NCBI RefSeq assembly: GCF_024752355.1
Contig: NZ_JANTHZ010000005.1
Coordinates: 62,001-126,000, forward strand
Reading direction: 5' to 3'
Source: Ancylobacter mangrovi
Lineage (GTDB): Bacteria; Pseudomonadota; Alphaproteobacteria; Rhizobiales; Xanthobacteraceae
DNA length: 64,000 nucleotides
Under the pieces are notes generated by a model. That model did no database searches. It was not told where the DNA came from and worked only from the letters and a program-made list of their open reading frames with translations. The position numbers and the translations under genes were made by a program. Position 1 is the first letter of the stretch. Each line of letters starts with the position of its first letter. Shown here in pieces: positions 16,619-25,642 of this stretch.

Positions 16619-18420
16619 GAGGAAGCCCCCGGCGGCGCGGTGCCGTCCGGCTTGTTGCCGTGAATGAAGTCGAGGCCGGCATAGATGCCGCCGGTGAGTT
16701 CCTCGGCGAACCGCGCCGCGTCGCGGCGCCTGACATCCTCCATCACCCGCGCGCACTCCTCCTCGTCCACGCCCATCAGCCGCAGCGCCTGCTCGCCGAG
16801 GGCGAGCGCCGATTCGAACGTCTCGCGGATCTGCCAGTCCGCGCCGGCATGGACGAGCGCCACCGCGTGCTCGCGATTCATGGCGCGGGCGAGCACCGGC
16901 ACCAGCGGGAACTCGGCCTTCACCAGTTCGACGATCCGCACGATCGACTCGGGATCGTTCGCCGCCACCACGATCAGCCGCGCCTCTGGCGCGCCGGCCG
17001 CGTGCAGGATGTCGAGCCGCGTGCCGTCGCCATAATAGACCTTGAAGCCGAAATCGCGCGCGTCGCGGATCATGTCGGGGTCGGATTCGATGATCGAGAT
17101 CGAGCAGCTGCGGGCCAGCAGCGGCTGGCTGACGATCTGGCCGAAGCGGCCGAAGCCGATCAGCAGCACGCTGGCGGACAGGTTCTCGGCCGCGTCGATG
17201 CCGTCCATCGAGGGCGCCACCTTCGGCATCAGCCGGTCGTGCGCCATCATGAGCAGCGGCGTCAGCGCCATCGAGACGATGATGGTCGCGGTCAGGATCG
17301 CGTTGGCCTCGCCGTCGATGATGCCCACCGCCGACGCGGCGGCGTAGAGCACGAAGGCGAACTCGCCGCCCTGCGCCATCAGCACCGCCCGCTCCAGCGC
17401 CTCGCGGTTGCTCGCCCGGAACAGCCGCGCGACGGCGTAGATGCCGATCATCTTCAGGACCATGTAGGCGACGACGGATATGGCGATCAGCGCCCAGTTG
17501 GCGGCAATGACGTCGAGGTCCAGCGCCATGCCGACGCCGAGGAAGAACAGCCCCAGCAGCACGCCGCGGAACGGCTCGACATCGGCCTCGAGCTGGTGGC
17601 GGAAGGAGGATTCCGACAGCAGCACGCCTGCCAGGAAGGCGCCCATCGCCATGGACAGCCCGCCGAACTGCATCGCCAGCGCCGCGCCGAGCACCACGAA
17701 CAGCGCCGCCGCCGTCATCACCTCGCGCGCCCGCGCCTTGCCGAGGATGCGGAACATGGGATCGAGCAGATAGCGCCCGGCGATCACCAGCGCGGCGATC
17801 GAGGCGAGCCCGATGCCGATGCTGGTGAGCCGGTCGGCCAGCGTCGCGTTTTCACCGCCCGGCGCGAGGAAGGCGACCAGCGCCAGCAGCGGCACGATGG
17901 CGAGGTCCTCCAGCAGCAGGATGGCGACGATGCGCCTTCCCTTGGGCAGGGCGAGCGAGCGCCGCTCCTCCAGCATCTGCATCACGATCGCCGTGGAGGT
18001 GAGCACGAAGCCGGTGCCGGCGACGAAGCTCTGCGCCACCGGATAGCCGAGCGCGAGGCCGACGCAGGTCAGCACGCCGATGCACACCAGCACCTGCGCC
18101 AGCCCGAGCCCGAAAATCTCCCCGCGCATCGCCCACAGCCGCGAGGGCTGCATCTCCAGCCCGATGACGAACAGGAACATCACCACGCCGAGCTCGGCGA
18201 CGTGCAGGATCGACTGCGGGTCGCTGAACAGGCCGAGGCCGAACGGCCCGATGACGAGGCCGGCGGCGAGATAGCCCAGCACCGAGCCGAGACCGAGCTT
18301 CTTGAACAGCGGCACCGCGACCACCGCCGCGCCCAGCAGCACGACGACGGGAACGAGATTGAAGCCGCCATGCGCGGCGGCCTGGCTGGCGTGAACGGCT
18401 TCGGCGGCCTCGGCGACCAT
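16615..18420 (-). CDS. Kef-type cation:proton antiporter (CPA2) with TrkA-N domain
   Basis: This 601-residue inner-membrane antiporter has about twelve helices over residues 20-390, including the CPA2 segment LLEDLAIVPLLALVAFLAPG with its ion-binding Asp. A cytosolic NAD(H)/glutathione-sensing RCK_N domain follows, with VLLIGFGRFGQIVSQPLL (about residues 415-432) and IIESDPDMIRDARDFG. This is the KefB/KefC layout, used for potassium efflux and cytoplasmic acidification during electrophile stress. The RCK_C domain is absent, as usual for Kef. No separate KefF/KefG ancillary quinone reductase is next to it. The downstream partner instead is the DUF924 gene, overlapped by 4 bases. ATG follows GGGGGA. 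Confidence 0.9.
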   Translation of the reverse strand: MVAEAAEAVHASQAAAHGGFNLVPVVVLLGAAVVAVPLFKKLGLGSVLGYLAAGLVIGPFGLGLFSDPQSILHVAELGVVMFLFVIGLEMQPSRLWAMRGEIFGLGLAQVLVCIGVLTCVGLALGYPVAQSFVAGTGFVLTSTAIVMQMLEERRSLALPKGRRIVAILLLEDLAIVPLLALVAFLAPGGENATLADRLTSIGIGLASIAALVIAGRYLLDPMFRILGKARAREVMTAAALFVVLGAALAMQFGGLSMAMGAFLAGVLLSESSFRHQLEADVEPFRGVLLGLFFLGVGMALDLDVIAANWALIAISVVAYMVLKMIGIYAVARLFRASNREALERAVLMAQGGEFAFVLYAAASAVGIIDGEANAILTATIIVSMALTPLLMMAHDRLMPKVAPSMDGIDAAENLSASVLLIGFGRFGQIVSQPLLARSCSISIIESDPDMIRDARDFGFKVYYGDGTRLDILHAAGAPEARLIVVAANDPESIVRIVELVKAEFPLVPVLARAMNREHAVALVHAGADWQIRETFESALALGEQALRLMGVDEEECARVMEDVRRRDAARFAEELTGGIYAGLDFIHGNKPDGTAPPGASS

Positions 18421-18495
18421 GCTTTGTCCCCCGGGGAATCACAGGAACCGCATCCGCGGCCTTACGCAACGCTACCGCAGAAAAGCGGCCGCGTT

Positions 18496-18738
18496 TCACC
18501 CCGCCGCCGCGCAGGCCCCCTTCCGGCCTTCCCATTTGGTCGTATAGCCGCCATCGGCGGGGAAGGTCCCGCCCCTCATTCAACAGCCTTCCGACATCGG
18601 GAACCGGATGAAGGAGACGATGTCGTCGATATCGGTCGGCCCGGTCCTGGCGAACAACGACCGCGCCGCCCGCTCGGCGAACGGGTGCGGATCGACGCGG
18701 CAGGTGCCGCCCGTCTCGCCGCCAACTACGCCTCGCTC
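18496..18738 (-). pseudogene. Decayed C-terminus of a short-chain dehydrogenase
   Basis: The minus strand reads SLFARTGPTDIDDIVSFIRF then a stop (TGA at 18582-18580), then MRGGTFPADGGYTTKW in the same frame, ending at 18496. This matches the last 50 residues of SDR proteins, where an R-x-G-x-P-x-D-I segment is followed by the DGG-Y-T tail that closes the domain. The Rossmann N-terminus and catalytic Tyr-Lys are missing, and the sequence upstream to 18945 shows no continuation I can read. It is therefore a truncated remnant with an internal stop. The rest of the 525-base gap 18421-18945 holds no recognisable gene. An intact SDR of different sequence starts its stop codon at 18946. Confidence 0.5.
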
Positions 18739-18945
18739 TCAACCGGCAGAGTCAAGCCGTCGAATGGGAGGCGAACGACCCCTGCGCACGCGGCAGTGCC
18801 CGCACGGGTCAGTGTCAACAGATCCCGGCCTACGACGTGGGCGGCCCATAGAAGCGGGCGAGCCGGTCGAGATGCTACCCACCCATCGTGCGGCGGCGAT
18901 GCCGATGCCGCACTGCCCGCACCGCCGGCATCGCACGCGCCCGCC

Positions 18946-19668
18946 TCAGCCGGTCAGGTTCTCGCCGCCGTTGAGGTGCATCACAGTGCCGGTCATGTAG
19001 GCCGCGGCGTCAGAGGCGAGGAAGGCGGCGATCTTCGCCACCTCGTCGGTGCGCCCGTGCCGGCGCAGCGGGATGCCCGCCAGCCGCTCCGGGCTGGTCT
19101 CCAGTAGCGCGGTCTCGATACCGCCGGGCGCAATCGCGTTGACCGTGATGCCCCAGGGCGCGAATTCCAGTGCCCAGGACTTGGTGAGGCCGAGGATGGC
19201 CGCCTTGGACGCCGCGTAGATCGACGAATCCGCGTGGCCGAACACGCCCCAGTTCGACGAGGTGTTGACGATCCGCCCGGCGCGGCGCGCCTTCATGCCG
19301 GCGATCACGCCGCGCGTCGCGGCGATGGTGCCGCCGACATTCACCCGGAAGACGAGATCGACGAAATCGGGCGTCACGGCGTCCATCGGGCCGTCGCCGG
19401 CGATGCCGACATTGTTCACCAGCACGTCGATCGCCCGCGCCGCGTCGAGCGCGCGCACGCCTTCCTCGAAGCGGTCGGCTTCGCACACGTCGCAGGCGAA
19501 GGGCGCAGCCTCCGGCACCCGCGCCAGCGTGCCGGCGAGCGCCTCGTGCGAGATGTCGTGCGCGATCACGTGGCAGCCGAGCGCGGCGAAATGGACCGCA
19601 TGCGCCTGGCCGATGCCCGACCCCGCGCCGGTGATCAGGACCGTCCGGCCGGCGAGGTCCGCGCTCAT
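18946..19668 (-). CDS. Short-chain dehydrogenase/reductase
   Basis: The 240-residue classical SDR is an NAD(P)-dependent oxidoreductase. Cofactor motif is VLITGAGSGIGQAHAVHFAA (residues about 9-28). The acidic residue in VIAHDIS after beta-2 suggests NAD rather than NADP. NNVGIAG, catalytic Ser in NTSSNWG, Tyr-x3-Lys in IYAASKAA, and the C-terminal MHLNGGEN are all present. The ATG overlaps the stop of the upstream M20 hydrolase gene by 4 bases, so it is the last gene of the hyuA-hyuB-M20-SDR operon. It probably oxidises or reduces a hydroxyl or keto group on the pathway intermediate. The substrate is not predictable. Confidence 0.9.
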   Translation of the reverse strand: MSADLAGRTVLITGAGSGIGQAHAVHFAALGCHVIAHDISHEALAGTLARVPEAAPFACDVCEADRFEEGVRALDAARAIDVLVNNVGIAGDGPMDAVTPDFVDLVFRVNVGGTIAATRGVIAGMKARRAGRIVNTSSNWGVFGHADSSIYAASKAAILGLTKSWALEFAPWGITVNAIAPGGIETALLETSPERLAGIPLRRHGRTDEVAKIAAFLASDAAAYMTGTVMHLNGGENLTG

Positions 19669-20933
19669 GGCCGCGCCGCGAGATAGTCGAAGGCGGTCAG
19701 CACGTAGATCCGGCCGAGCGCCACCAGTTCGTCGATGGCGACGTGCTCGTCGGCCGCGCCCATGTTCACCGGCGTCAGCCCGCACACCACGGTCGGCACG
19801 CCCGCCGCCCGGTAATGGCGCGCGTCCGACGCGCCGACCCGCATGTTCAGCACCGGGTCGATGTCGAGCACCTTGCGCACGTTGCGCGCCAGAAGGCCGA
19901 TGACCGGATGCTCCGGATCGGTCCAGCTCGCCTCGTAGCGCCGCGTGATCTCGACCGAGACGCCGAGCTCGGCGGCGATGCGCAGGATCTCGGCCTCGAT
20001 CGTGGCGACGCTGATTCCGACCGGGATCCGAACGTCCGCCGTCGCCTCGGCATGGTCGGCGACGAGGTTCGACAGCCGCCCACCGCTCATGGTGCCGAAG
20101 GTCACCGTCACCTTGCCGAGCACCTCACTCTCGCCGGCGCCGGAAAGTTCCTCGGAGACCGGGCCCGCCGCCGCGATCGCCTCGACCACCTTCTGCGGCG
20201 CCGCCACCGGCAGGTCGCGAATGGCGCGCAGCGCGGCGATGGCGTCGATCAGCTTCTCCAGCGCGCTCTCGCCCTTGTGCACATGGGCGGCATGGGCGGA
20301 GCGGCCGCGGGCCGACAGCTTCATCCAGATCATGCCCTTCTCGCCGAAGCGCAGCACGCGCGGCGAGCCGGCATCGGCGCTGATCATCACGTCGCCGCCG
20401 GCATGGGGCACCGTGTCGAGCAGCAGGCGCGAGCCAAGCACGCCCATGGTCTCCTCGTCGCCGGCGAAGGTGGCGACGAGTTCGCCCGCGAACTGCTCGC
20501 GGATCGGCGCGAGGCGGCGCAGCGCGAACAGGATCGCCGCGATGCCCGCCTTCATGTCCGAGACGCCGAGGCCGTAGAGCTTGCCCTCACGCGCCTCCCC
20601 GGTCGGGTCGGCGGTCCATTCGTCCGCGTTGCCGAGCGGGAACGTGTCCATATGGCCGTTGAAGACGAGACGCGGGCCGGGCCTGCCGCCCTTCAGCCGC
20701 AGCACGAGGTTCATCACGTGCTCGGCGCCGGGATGGCGCTCGATCTCGATCCCCGGCAGGTCGGCGATCAGGGCGACGATCTCCTCGGTCATCGCCCGCG
20801 TGTCGCCCGGCGGTGTCCCGCTCGGGCACGCGACGAGACGCTTCGTTGCCTCGACCAGCCAGTCGGCATCCGCGCCGGCGGCCTCGTCCGGCAGATCGTT
20901 CGTCGTCGCGTCGCTCGTCATCGTGTCGCCCAT
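19665..20933 (-). CDS. M20-family metallohydrolase (ArgE/DapE-like)
   Basis: This 422-residue zinc-dependent amidase or deacylase belongs to the ArgE/DapE/carboxypeptidase G2 family. Metal-binding motifs are LVFNGHMDTFPLG, LGVSDMKAGIAA and the catalytic Glu pair in ATFAGDEETMGVLG. A dimerisation insert covers about residues 210-330 (SARGRSAHAAHVHKGESALE), and the last ligand is in ADEHVAID. It follows hyuB by only 2 bases and overlaps the SDR gene downstream. In hydantoin-type pathways a member of this family hydrolyses the N-carbamoyl or N-acyl amino acid released by the ring-opening enzyme. That is the most likely job here but remains an inference. Confidence 0.9.
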   Translation of the reverse strand: MGDTMTSDATTNDLPDEAAGADADWLVEATKRLVACPSGTPPGDTRAMTEEIVALIADLPGIEIERHPGAEHVMNLVLRLKGGRPGPRLVFNGHMDTFPLGNADEWTADPTGEAREGKLYGLGVSDMKAGIAAILFALRRLAPIREQFAGELVATFAGDEETMGVLGSRLLLDTVPHAGGDVMISADAGSPRVLRFGEKGMIWMKLSARGRSAHAAHVHKGESALEKLIDAIAALRAIRDLPVAAPQKVVEAIAAAGPVSEELSGAGESEVLGKVTVTFGTMSGGRLSNLVADHAEATADVRIPVGISVATIEAEILRIAAELGVSVEITRRYEASWTDPEHPVIGLLARNVRKVLDIDPVLNMRVGASDARHYRAAGVPTVVCGLTPVNMGAADEHVAIDELVALGRIYVLTAFDYLAARP

Positions 20934-20935
20934 TC

Positions 20936-22714
20936 TCAGCCCGCCCTCAGCGCGGCGGTCGCCGCCTCGTCGACCACGCCGTCCGGCGTCAGCGCCACCC
21001 GATAGACGTCGCGCGCCCGGGCGGGGCTGATCCAGCCCTCCTCGACGTCGCGCGCTACGCGATGGGGATCGCGCGTCAGCGCGTCGCCATAGCCGCCCCC
21101 GCCATTGGTCATGGAGACCACACGCTGGTCGCGCCGCACATGGACGTGCTCGGAGGTCGTCATCTCGGTGATCTCGCCGGCGTCGGATTCGAGATATTGC
21201 CGCGCCGGACGGGCGTCGCCGCCGCCGCGCGTGCCGAGCGAGGGGTTCACCGTGCCGTCGGAGCAGAAGCCGAGCTCGAAATCGCAGTCGATCGGGCGGA
21301 ACGCCGTCACGATGCCCGGCGCCCCGCGATGCGCCCCGGCGCCCTCGCTGTCGGTCAGGATCTTGCGGGTCTCGATCATCATCGGGTGCAGCATCTCGTC
21401 GATCTCGACGCTGTCGTAGAACGGCATGCCGGCATTGCCCATGCAGAACAGCGAGAGCCAGCCATCTTCCACCGGCGTGCCCGGCCCGCCGCCGGCGGCG
21501 AGGATCACCTCGTTGACGAAGGCATGGCCGTTGCGCGGGTCATGGCCCGAGATCACGCCCGCCGCGGGCGGCAGCGCCGCGCCGCCTTCCGCCATGCCGA
21601 CCTTCGGATCGATCGCCGCCATGGCGAGCTGCACCGCGTTGGAGACGCGGTCGCCCAGATTGGTGGTGGCGACCGAAGTGGAATGGGGATGGCGGGGAAT
21701 GCCGACGCAGCAATTCTCGCGCAGCTTCACCTCGATCCGGCGCAGGCTCCCCGCGTTCGGCGTCACCGGCCTGGGCAGGCTGTTCAGCACCCCGACCAGC
21801 GCCGCCGTGCGGGCGCAGGCATGAGAGAGGTTCACCCCCACCGGCAGGCAGTCGATATTGTCGGTCAGGTCGACCGTGATCATGCCGTTCGCCGCATCCA
21901 CCGTGACGTCGGCATTGGCGGGAATGCCGCCCGCCGGCGTGCCGGGCAGCGGGTCGTGCGTGCAGGTGCCGCGCGCCGAGCCGGAGGCGATGGTCGAGAT
22001 GATCTCCACCATCTGGCGCTCGGTCATGTCGAACCACTGGCGGGCATGCTCGGAGAGCGCCTCCCAGCCCAGCTCCGCGCCCATGCGCATGATCTCGCGC
22101 TCGCCGATCCGCGCCGCGCCCAGCATGGCGAGGTAGTCGCCGCGCCACTGCTCGGGCACGCGGATGCGCATCATGCACATGTTGATGATGTCGCGATTAT
22201 CCGTGTAGTCCGACTGCACCTTCACCGCCGGGAAGATCAGCGCGCCTTCCTCATACACGTCGCGGGCGTTGCCCATATAGGTCGTGGGCAGCGAGTTGCC
22301 ACAGTCCGCCTGGTGCGCCTTCGCCACCACGGTGAAGCGGTGCACGTCGTCATCGTCGAACACCGGCACCAGTATGGTGTGGTCGGCCGCGTGCGAATTG
22401 CCGTGATAGGGCGAGTTGTGCAGGAAGGCGTCGCCGCGCTTGAGGTCGGGATGGATGTCGAGCATCGCCCGCGCCATCAGGTCGGCGCCCCCGATCACGT
22501 GGATCGGGTAGCTGTCGGCGGCGGTCAGCAGCTCGCAATCGGCGGTCACCAGCGCGCAGGAGAAGTCGCGCGCGGTGTTGATGACGCCCGAGCGCGCCGT
22601 GCGCAGCAGCGTGTTGGCCATCTTGCGCGTCACGCCGTCGAAGCGCTTCTGCATGATGGCGAGCTTGACGCCGCTGGCGAGCGGGGCCGTGTGGGTCTGG
22701 GTCTGGACGTTCAT
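20936..22714 (-). CDS. hyuB: Hydantoinase B / oxoprolinase subunit B
   Basis: The 592-residue protein is the B subunit of the ATP-dependent N-methylhydantoinase, 5-oxoprolinase and acetone carboxylase superfamily. Typical segments are TRKMANTLLRTARSGVINTA near the N-terminus, AFLHNSPYHGNSHAADHTI with metal-binding His/Asp, and CVGIPRHPHSTSVATTNLGD. With HyuA it hydrolyses the C-N bond of a cyclic imide or amide at the cost of ATP. It starts 12 bases after the hyuA stop behind AGGAGA. The end of the gene nearly touches the M20 hydrolase. Hydantoin, N-methylhydantoin, oxoproline, caprolactam and related lactams are all substrates in this family, so specificity is open. Confidence 0.93.
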   Translation of the reverse strand: MNVQTQTHTAPLASGVKLAIMQKRFDGVTRKMANTLLRTARSGVINTARDFSCALVTADCELLTAADSYPIHVIGGADLMARAMLDIHPDLKRGDAFLHNSPYHGNSHAADHTILVPVFDDDDVHRFTVVAKAHQADCGNSLPTTYMGNARDVYEEGALIFPAVKVQSDYTDNRDIINMCMMRIRVPEQWRGDYLAMLGAARIGEREIMRMGAELGWEALSEHARQWFDMTERQMVEIISTIASGSARGTCTHDPLPGTPAGGIPANADVTVDAANGMITVDLTDNIDCLPVGVNLSHACARTAALVGVLNSLPRPVTPNAGSLRRIEVKLRENCCVGIPRHPHSTSVATTNLGDRVSNAVQLAMAAIDPKVGMAEGGAALPPAAGVISGHDPRNGHAFVNEVILAAGGGPGTPVEDGWLSLFCMGNAGMPFYDSVEIDEMLHPMMIETRKILTDSEGAGAHRGAPGIVTAFRPIDCDFELGFCSDGTVNPSLGTRGGGDARPARQYLESDAGEITEMTTSEHVHVRRDQRVVSMTNGGGGYGDALTRDPHRVARDVEEGWISPARARDVYRVALTPDGVVDEAATAALRAG

Positions 22715-22726
22715 CGGCCGGTCTCC

Positions 22727-24790
22727 TCAGGCTGCGCTGCGCACGACGAGGTGCCCGCCGGGCCGGCGCACGGCCCGCGCCCCCGGGTTCACGACGATGG
22801 TGGTGAAGTTGCTGTCGACGATGGCCGGGCCGGCGATCTCCTCGCCCTCCGCCATGTGCTCGAGCCGGTAGGCCGGCGCCTCGGTGAGGCCGGTCTCGCG
22901 GAAATACATCGGGCGCCGGGTGGAATCGGCCACCGCCCCCTCCTGCGCCAGCCGGATCGAGGTCGGGTCCGACAACCGGCAGCGGGCGAGTGCGCGCCAG
23001 CTCATGATCTCGATCGCGTCGCCATCGTCGCGGAACGAGAACAGCTCGGTGTGGCGGGCGTGGAAATCGGCGATCAGCGCCGCCACGTCCGCTTCGCGGG
23101 CGAAGCCGTCGCCGCGCAGCGGCACGTCGATCTCCCACACCTGGCTCGGATAGCGGCCCTCGATGGAGAAATCGATGCGCTTGTCGCGCGCGTGCGGCCC
23201 GGCCTTGGCGAAGAAGCCCTGCGCCTGCGCGGCCAGCTCGGCGATGATGGCATTGGCCTTCTCGCGGTCGAAGGCGGTCGTCTTCATGAAGGCGGTGCGG
23301 GCGAACTCGGTGGTGAGCTCCGACATCATCGCCCCCGCCGCGCTCAGCGCCGCGCCGACATCGGGGAAGATCACCGTGTCGCAGCGCAGCCGCCGCGCGA
23401 TCAGCACCGCGTTGATGCCCGCCGCGCCGCCGCCGCCGATCATCGCCGTCTCCTCCGGGTCGATGCCCTGCTTGACGGTGATGTCCTCGATTGCGTGCAC
23501 CATGCTCTCGGTCGCGAGGTCGAGCACCGACAGCGCCGCCTCCTCCACGCCGATGCCGAGCGGCCCGGCGACCTCGCGCGCGATGGCCTCGCGCGCCGCC
23601 TCGCGCCCGAGGCTCATCTGCCCGCCGAGGAAGAAGGCCGGGTCGATATAGCCCAGCACCACGGCCGCGTCGGTGACGGTGGGCCTGGTGCCGCCGCGCC
23701 CGTAGCACACCGGCCCCGGCGTCGAGCCGGCGCTCTCCGGCCCGACATGCAGCAGCCCGGCCGCGTCGACGCGGGCGATGCTGCCACCGCCGGCGCCGAC
23801 ACTCTTCACATCGACCGAGGGGAAGCCGGTGAGGTTGCCCTGATAGATCGGGCCGAGCCAGGTCTCGCGGGTCCAGGGCAAGGCGCCCTCGCGCACCAGC
23901 GAGACGTCGTAGGTGGTGCCGCCGGCATCGGTGACGATGGCCGTGCGCGCGCCTTCCGCCTCGGCGAAGAACCGCCCGGCGACCGGCGCCATGGCCGGCC
24001 CGGAATTGAGCGCCAGGATCGGGCGCTCGGCAAGGTCGGCGACGTCGACCAGCCCGCCCTGCGAGGTCACCGCGAAGATCTGGCCCTTCAGCCCGCGCCC
24101 TTCCAGCCGCGCCTTCAGCGTGCGCAGATAGTCGCTCATGATCGGCTTCAGCGAGGCGTCGATGGCGCAGGACGAGGTGCGCCGATACTCGCGCACGGTC
24201 GGGTTCAGCCGATGCGAGAGCGTGTAGGGTACGCCCGGCAGGTGCTCCTCCAGCAGCTCGGCCACCCGCTCCTCATGCGCCGGATTGACGATCGACCAGA
24301 TGAGCGCGACCGCCACCGCCTCCACCTTGTTCGCCTTCAGCTCGGCGATGATGGCGAGCACCGCCGCCTCGTCGAGCGGCTTGTGGACGCGCCCGTCGGC
24401 CCAGATGCGCCCGGGCACCTCGAAGGTCAGCGCGCGCGGGATATAGGGCGCGGGATAGGGAACGCGGTAGTTGAACGGGTCGGTGCGCCCGCCCTCGCGG
24501 ATCAGCAAGATGTCCGGGTGACCCTCGGTCGCCAGCAGCGCGGTGCGCGCGGCGTTGCCGGTGATCACCGCGTTGATGGCGCGGGTGGTCGAGTGGAACA
24601 GGATCTCGGTCTCGCCGAGAAGCGCCTCGACCCCGACGCCGCGGGCCTGCGCGGCGAGCTCGATCGCGCCGAGAATGCCGCCGATCGGATCGGGATAGGT
24701 GGTCGGCGACTTGAACATCGTCGCCGCCCTGCCGGGCTCGTCCACCATCAGATCGGTGAAGGTCCCGCCCACGTCGATCGACATTCGCAT
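22727..24790 (-). CDS. hyuA: Hydantoinase A / oxoprolinase subunit A (ATP-binding)
   Basis: The 687-residue ATPase subunit activates the cyclic amide by phosphorylation. It has the actin-like phosphate loop MSIDVGGTFTDLMVDEPG at the very N-terminus, the second loop VTDAGGTTYDVSLV, and the family signature AGGGSIARVDAAGLLHVGPE followed by STPGPVCYGRGG. The ATG at 24790 is preferred over the ATG at 24829 because the phosphate-binding strand starts right after it and GGGAG lies upstream. It is the first gene of the operon hyuA-hyuB-M20-SDR. A TTGCAT/ATGCAA operator-like site lies 25-50 bases upstream, in the gap shared with the divergent XRE-cupin regulator. Confidence 0.93.
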   Translation of the reverse strand: MRMSIDVGGTFTDLMVDEPGRAATMFKSPTTYPDPIGGILGAIELAAQARGVGVEALLGETEILFHSTTRAINAVITGNAARTALLATEGHPDILLIREGGRTDPFNYRVPYPAPYIPRALTFEVPGRIWADGRVHKPLDEAAVLAIIAELKANKVEAVAVALIWSIVNPAHEERVAELLEEHLPGVPYTLSHRLNPTVREYRRTSSCAIDASLKPIMSDYLRTLKARLEGRGLKGQIFAVTSQGGLVDVADLAERPILALNSGPAMAPVAGRFFAEAEGARTAIVTDAGGTTYDVSLVREGALPWTRETWLGPIYQGNLTGFPSVDVKSVGAGGGSIARVDAAGLLHVGPESAGSTPGPVCYGRGGTRPTVTDAAVVLGYIDPAFFLGGQMSLGREAAREAIAREVAGPLGIGVEEAALSVLDLATESMVHAIEDITVKQGIDPEETAMIGGGGAAGINAVLIARRLRCDTVIFPDVGAALSAAGAMMSELTTEFARTAFMKTTAFDREKANAIIAELAAQAQGFFAKAGPHARDKRIDFSIEGRYPSQVWEIDVPLRGDGFAREADVAALIADFHARHTELFSFRDDGDAIEIMSWRALARCRLSDPTSIRLAQEGAVADSTRRPMYFRETGLTEAPAYRLEHMAEGEEIAGPAIVDSNFTTIVVNPGARAVRRPGGHLVVRSAA

Positions 24791-24814
24791 TTTGCCCAAC
24801 TCCCATACGGTGAT

Positions 24815-24840
24815 ATTCATCTTATGCAAGAGAGTTGCAT
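24815..24840. promoter_or_regulatory. Site 1 of the TTGCAT/ATGCAA operator family
   Basis: ATGCAA (24824) and TTGCAT (24835) face each other across 5 bases; the palindrome extends to TATGCAA-N5-TTGCATA. A degenerate third half-site ATTCAT lies 3 bases before the first. It sits between divergent hyuA and the XRE-cupin gene, in a position to control both. Related sites are at 28487, 33352 and 36777. Confidence 0.65.
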
Positions 24841-24994
24841 ATAAGACAAGTTAATTTGCTTTAACGCCAGTGATCCGCCCTAACTTGCGTGGTGCACAAG
24901 CGAAAAGGGTTCTGCTAGACAGGCAAATAAGCCAGCCGGGAATCGGAAGCGGGCAGCATGCCGACGGCTGGCGGCAGAGGGAACGAACGCGCCC

Positions 24995-25585
24995 ATGGCC
25001 AATTCGGATGGCGAGAAGCTCGACGAGGGACTGGCGGCGGTCGGGCCGCGCGTGCGCTATCTGCGCCGGCTGCACCGGCTGCGCCTCAAGGACCTCGCCG
25101 CGCTCGCCGGCTGCTCGGAAAGCCTGCTCTCGCGCATCGAGAACGCGCTGGTCGTTCCCTCGCTGAGCACGCTGCACCGGCTCTCCAAGGCCCTCAACGT
25201 CAATGTCGCGGCGCTGATCGACCCCAAGGAAGAGCAGATCTGCACCATCTACGGGCCCAATGACCGGCCGCGCTACACCCGCGCCGCCGAGGAAGGCGAC
25301 GGCAGCACGGCGGAGATCCTCACCCCTTTCTCCGAGCATCGCCAGCTCGAGGGGCTGCTGCTGGAAATGCCGGCCCACGGGCCGATGTGCGGCCCGTTCC
25401 AGCACGCGGGCGAGGAGGTCGGCTATGTCCTCGCCGGCGAGCTCGAGCTCCATGTGGAGGGCGAGCAGTACCGCGTGCCGACCGGCTACAGCTTCTTCTA
25501 CCAGTCGGACCGCATCCACAGCTACCGCGCCTCCGGCGACGAGAATTGCCGCGTCATCTGGATCAACACCCCGCCGACCTTCTGA
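24995..25585 (+). CDS. XRE-family regulator with C-terminal cupin
   Basis: The 196-residue protein has a helix-turn-helix of the Cro/CI type at about residues 14-70 (LKDLAALAGCSESLLSRIEN) and a small cupin at about 110-190 (FQHAGEEVGYVLAGELELHV, GYSFFYQSDRIHSY). In this architecture, known from PuuR and many catabolic regulators, the cupin binds the inducer. The gene is divergent from hyuA, and the TTGCAT/ATGCAA palindrome lies in the shared gap. It is therefore the best candidate for the protein that reads all four such sites in the cluster; this is inferred from proximity. It converges on the fused ABC transporter gene with 57 bases between stops. Confidence 0.9.
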   Translation: MANSDGEKLDEGLAAVGPRVRYLRRLHRLRLKDLAALAGCSESLLSRIENALVVPSLSTLHRLSKALNVNVAALIDPKEEQICTIYGPNDRPRYTRAAEEGDGSTAEILTPFSEHRQLEGLLLEMPAHGPMCGPFQHAGEEVGYVLAGELELHVEGEQYRVPTGYSFFYQSDRIHSYRASGDENCRVIWINTPPTF

Positions 25586-25642
25586 AGGCCGCCGCCGGGC
25601 CGGCCCTCCCCGTCGGTTCGGCGCCCGTCAGGCCGGCACCGC

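Noticed and set aside
18608-19000. Possible 130-residue plus-strand gene in the gap after the Kef gene
   Set aside because: Composition is Pro/Arg-rich with no motif, and the minus strand of the same stretch reads as an SDR remnant.
16660-19107. Open frame of 815 codons antisense to the Kef antiporter
   Set aside because: His/Gln/Arg-rich shadow with no recognisable motif; the Kef protein on the other strand is unambiguous.
20813-24844. Open frame of 1343 codons antisense to hyuA, hyuB and the M20 gene
   Set aside because: High GC leaves the complementary frame open. The translation is His/Arg/Gly-rich low complexity with no domain, while the opposite strand encodes clear enzymes.
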